The notes under the pieces were generated by a model, which saw nothing but the letters and a program-made list of their open reading frames with translations, was not told where the DNA came from and did not search any database. The position numbers and the translations under genes are program-made. From contig CAMGRB010000111.1 in NCBI GenBank assembly GCA_946061315.1, positions 1 to 5,578 on the forward strand: a stretch of 5,578 nucleotides of DNA. Reading direction: 5' to 3'. The stretch comes from an uncultured Clostridia bacterium. GTDB taxonomy: Bacteria > Bacillota > Clostridia > Oscillospirales > CAG-272. Numbering within the stretch: position 1 is the first letter of the stretch; every line of letters begins with the position of its first letter. Below are positions 2,998 to 5,578 of the stretch, in pieces.

Positions 2998-5578
2998 ATG
3001 GCAATTTTTAAGTGTAAGATCTGTGGTGGAACACTTAATATAGACGGTGCGCAGTCGGTTGCAACCTGCGAATATTGCGGTACGAAGCAAACGCTGCCCA
3101 AACTCGATGATGACCGCAAAGCGAACCTTTATGACAGAGCCAACCACTTCCGTCGGAACAACGATTTTGACAAGGCGATGTCCATCTACGAGCAGATTCT
3201 AAACGAGGACCCTTGCGACGCCGAGAGTTATTGGTCTATCCTCTTGTGCCGTTACGGAATTGAATACGTTGAAGATTCCGCTACTCACAAACGTGTCCCG
3301 ACCGTAAACCGTGCGCAGTTCACTTCCATATTTGACGATGAGGACTATAAGTCTGCCTTGCAGTATGCCGACGGCTATCAACGGGAAATATACGAGGCAG
3401 AGGCAAGTGCCATCAATGAAATACAGAAGGGTATCCTTGAAATATCGCAGAAGGAAGAACCTTTCGACGTGTTTATCTGCTATAAAGAAACCGACGTAAA
3501 CGGAAGAAGAACACAGGATAGCGTACTCGCTACCGAGCTTTATCACGAGCTGACAAGGGAAGGCTTTAAGGTGTTTTTTGCCCGCATCACTCTGGAAGAC
3601 AAACTCGGGCAGGAATATGAGCCTTACATATTTGCCGCACTCAATTCGGCAAAGGTGATGGTTGTTCTCGGTACTAAACCGGAGCATTTCAACGCCGTCT
3701 GGGTAAAGAACGAATGGAGCCGTTATCTTGCGCTTATTAAGAACGGTGCAAAGAAAACGCTTATCCCTGCATACAGAGATATGGACCCGTACGATCTTCC
3801 CGAGGAATTTTCACACTTGCAGGCGCAGGATATGTCCAAACTCGGATTTATGCAGGACCTGACAAGAGGTATCAAAAAAATTGTCGAAGCGGGTGCACCC
3901 AAGGCAGTTGTTAAGGAAACCGTCGTTACTTCGTCCGCAGAGGTAAATACTGCTCCTCTCCTTAAGCGTGCTTCTATGTTCCTCGATGACGGTGATTGGG
4001 ACAAAGCGGATGAATACTGTGAAAAAGTATTGGATATTGACCCGGAAAACGCTCGGGCTTATCTTGGAAAACTGTTGGTCGAATTTCGGGCAAAGAGCTT
4101 TAAGGATCTTATTAACAATAGGGTCACGTCGGACAATATAATTGAACTCAAGGATAACAACAATTATAAAAAGGCTGTTATGTTCGGAGATCAGAATATC
4201 ACTGACGAATTGAATGAACTCTTGTATCAAAGAGCGTCAGATGAGCTGAAAGATGCAGAAAGCGAATATGAATGTAATCGTGTTGCGGAGCTATTTGATT
4301 TAATTTTAGGATATAAAGACGCCGCGGCAATGAAAGAGGCCTGTTTTGAAAGAATTGATGACATCACCTATACCCGCGGGATAAATGCGCTGGATGACGC
4401 CAAAAGCGAAGATGATTGTAATCGTGCTGCGGAGTTATTTGATTTAATTATTGACTATAAAGACGCCGCGGCAATGAAAGAAGCTTGTTTTCAAAAGGCG
4501 AAAAGCATCACCTATGACCGTGCAATAAGGAAAATGAAAGAGGCGGAAACCCCGGAAGACTTAAAGGCGGCAGCAAATCTTTTTGATTCCGTGATAGATT
4601 ACGGAAATTCTGCGGAGAAAAAAGAGTCTTGCTATGAAGAGATATATTCAATAGCAACCGAAACGATGAACAATGCCTCTCAAATGGAAGATACGTCGTA
4701 TAAAAAAGAGCGCGGCTATATCAGAGCGTCAAATATATATTTGCTTATTTCCGCTTCGAGATATAAAGATTCCGAGGAACTTTATAAAAAATGTGACGAG
4801 CTTGCCGGGATCAGCAAAGAGAAAAGAGAACAGATTACAAGAAAGCAAAGCTTCTGGCAGCGGATTATTGCGGCGTCAGTAGTTGCATCTATTATTTTTG
4901 TAATTGTAATGGTTGTAAACTTCGCACCGTTCGGGCAAGTTACCGAGAACGGACTCATATATGAAAAGCACAACGGCAGTTACGTTGTTATCGGCTATAA
5001 GGATGAGGTCGGTAAAGAGATAACTATTCCGGAAAAGGTGCGTGGCTTGAAAGTGACGGGCATAGACAGCAGAGCGTTCTATGATTTCAAATACCTGACG
5101 AGCATCGAGATACCAAACGGCGTGACGAGTATAAGCGACAATGCTTTCTACGGTTGCACGGGACTTACAAGTATAACGATACCCGATAGCGTAACAAATA
5201 TAGGCAATAATGCGTTCTACGGTTGCACGGGACTTACAAGTATAGCGATACCCGACAGCGTGACAAGCATAGGCAATAATGCGTTTGCCGGTTGCACTAA
5301 TCTTACAAGTATAATGATACCGGATAGCGTAACAAGAATAGGCGATAGTGCGTTTGTAAATTGTACGGGACTGACGGGTATTAAAATATCAAGCAATTTG
5401 ACGAGTATAGGTTACGATATTTTTTCCGGTTGCACGGGACTTATAAGCGTTGATATACCAAATAGCGTAACAAGCATAGGCTATGGTGCGTTCTCCGGTT
5501 GCTCAAGATTGGCGAGAATTGAGATACCCGATAGCGTAACAAGTATAGGCGATAGTGCATTTGCTGGTTGCACGGGAC
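2998..5578 (+). CDS. Zinc ribbon-TPR-TIR-helical repeat-TM-BspA LRR receptor-like protein (3' end outside window)
   Basis: An open frame of 860 codons from ATG 2998, which has GGGAGG at 2987-2992, to the right edge; no stop is reached. In order: a zinc ribbon (Cys6, Cys9, Cys24, Cys27); a TPR-like helical region (about 42-150); a TIR domain (about 155-290) with strand A FDVFICYKETD (156-166), the loop FARITLEDKLG (194-204), helix GQEYEPYIFAAL (204-215), WVKNEWSR (235-242) and LIPAYRD (255-261); a TPR (about 319-361); three 48-residue helical repeats (410-553) with a diverged fourth; a basic stretch (606-622); one membrane helix (623-641); a linker; then seven 23-residue BspA-type leucine-rich repeats (700-860). 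Glu208 aligns by eye with the catalytic glutamate of NAD+-cleaving TIR domains. There is no N-terminal signal peptide, so the basic stretch implies type II topology: TIR inside, LRRs outside. The front half resembles a family I know from gut Firmicutes; the exact role is unknown. Confidence 0.9.
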   Translation, partial: MAIFKCKICGGTLNIDGAQSVATCEYCGTKQTLPKLDDDRKANLYDRANHFRRNNDFDKAMSIYEQILNEDPCDAESYWSILLCRYGIEYVEDSATHKRVPTVNRAQFTSIFDDEDYKSALQYADGYQREIYEAEASAINEIQKGILEISQKEEPFDVFICYKETDVNGRRTQDSVLATELYHELTREGFKVFFARITLEDKLGQEYEPYIFAALNSAKVMVVLGTKPEHFNAVWVKNEWSRYLALIKNGAKKTLIPAYRDMDPYDLPEEFSHLQAQDMSKLGFMQDLTRGIKKIVEAGAPKAVVKETVVTSSAEVNTAPLLKRASMFLDDGDWDKADEYCEKVLDIDPENARAYLGKLLVEFRAKSFKDLINNRVTSDNIIELKDNNNYKKAVMFGDQNITDELNELLYQRASDELKDAESEYECNRVAELFDLILGYKDAAAMKEACFERIDDITYTRGINALDDAKSEDDCNRAAELFDLIIDYKDAAAMKEACFQKAKSITYDRAIRKMKEAETPEDLKAAANLFDSVIDYGNSAEKKESCYEEIYSIATETMNNASQMEDTSYKKERGYIRASNIYLLISASRYKDSEELYKKCDELAGISKEKREQITRKQSFWQRIIAASVVASIIFVIVMVVNFAPFGQVTENGLIYEKHNGSYVVIGYKDEVGKEITIPEKVRGLKVTGIDSRAFYDFKYLTSIEIPNGVTSISDNAFYGCTGLTSITIPDSVTNIGNNAFYGCTGLTSIAIPDSVTSIGNNAFAGCTNLTSIMIPDSVTRIGDSAFVNCTGLTGIKISSNLTSIGYDIFSGCTGLISVDIPNSVTSIGYGAFSGCSRLARIEIPDSVTSIGDSAFAGCTG
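4225..4656 (+). repeat. Three tandem 144-bp (48-codon) repeats within the TIR-LRR gene
   Basis: Units 4225-4368, 4369-4512 and 4513-4656 encode residues 410-457, 458-505 and 506-553. Units one and two are nearly identical in their middle at DNA level (from TGTAATCGTG through the GACGCCGCGGCAATGAAAGA block), which points to a recent duplication; unit three is diverged. The protein motif is AAxLFDxxIDYxxxAxxKxxC followed by a helix, a Clostridia-type helical repeat related to TPR/Sel1-like solenoids. A fourth degenerate unit (554-601) ends with RYKDSEELYKKC. The array forms the stalk between the TIR domain and the membrane. Confidence 0.85.
5095..5577 (+). repeat. Seven tandem 69-bp repeats encoding BspA-type LRRs
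   Basis: Exactly seven 69-bp units (7 x 69 = 483 bp) run to the window edge without a phase change. The consensus protein unit is LTSIxIPDSVTSIGDxAFxG, then CTG (23 residues), the LRR_5/Treponema-BspA type. A capping half-repeat (about 682-699) precedes it. Units two and three are almost identical at DNA level. Unit five is the most diverged (IKISSNL replaces the IPDSV motif). The array continues beyond the window. Confidence 0.92.

Noticed and set aside
3199..3687. 162-codon open frame on the minus strand inside the TIR gene
   Set aside because: It is antisense to the strongly supported TIR-domain coding frame, has no domain I recognise and no ribosome site. It is a by-product of the codon use of the real gene.
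3811..4230. 139-codon open frame on the minus strand inside the TIR gene
   Set aside because: It is antisense to the same real gene across the end of the TIR domain and the following TPR, with no independent support.
4225..5577. Possible CRISPR-like array suggested by regular DNA repeats
   Set aside because: The 144-bp and 69-bp periods are multiples of three, stay in one open frame and encode known helical and leucine-rich repeat proteins, with no unique spacers.
2792..5578. Classical toxin-antitoxin reading of the RHH and TIR pair
   Set aside because: The gene order and RHH fold fit, but the second protein is a very large membrane receptor-like chain rather than a small toxin, and no interaction region can be identified. 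Kept only as a possibility.

Overview
The window looks like chromosomal DNA of a low-GC, Gram-positive-type anaerobe, most likely an uncultured gut member of the Clostridia. The supporting signs are strong AGGAGG-type ribosome binding sites, near-consensus sigma-A promoters, a lipobox lipoprotein, symmetrical U-tract terminators, and protein families (BspA-type leucine-rich repeats, YKD(S/A)-type helical repeats, zinc-ribbon/TPR/TIR proteins) that I associate with gut Firmicutes. This assignment is inference; there is no rRNA or other marker gene. Composition is uneven: by hand count, 781-840 is 28% GC and 3541-3600 is 48% GC.

Layout. 1-327 is gene-free: a strong terminator (52-85) for a gene off the left edge, a GC-rich dispersed repeat (copy A), AT-rich DNA, and a terminator for the minus-strand genes. 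328-1331 is a minus-strand two-gene operon: a small two-helix membrane protein with a split zinc ribbon, then a lipoprotein. It diverges from an XRE-type repressor gene (1463-1705). Between them is a well-formed promoter for the operon, with an 18-bp palindrome at its expected start site and further GGCTAT half-sites, so the repressor very probably controls both sides. 1706-1984 holds dispersed repeat copy B, a 13-bp-stem terminator and a consensus promoter for a small P-loop kinase-like protein (1985-2500). 2501-2721 is gene-free and holds repeat copy C.

The main item is 2722-5578. A near-consensus promoter, overlaid by an 11-bp-periodic ACAAT array, drives a ribbon-helix-helix protein (2792-2986) and, 11 nt further on, a very large gene that runs off the right edge (2998 to beyond 5578, 860 codons visible). 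That protein reads zinc ribbon, TPR, TIR domain, TPR, three 48-residue helical repeats, one transmembrane helix, then at least seven 23-residue BspA-type leucine-rich repeats. With the basic residues on the N-terminal side of the membrane helix, the TIR domain should be cytoplasmic and the leucine-rich repeats outside the cell. This is the topological mirror image of an animal Toll-like receptor (LRR outside, TIR inside, chain order reversed). The TIR domain keeps a glutamate at the position expected for NAD+ cleavage. The ribbon-helix-helix protein is the likely autorepressor of the module. Whether this is a defence, a surface-sensing or another signalling system cannot be settled from sequence alone.
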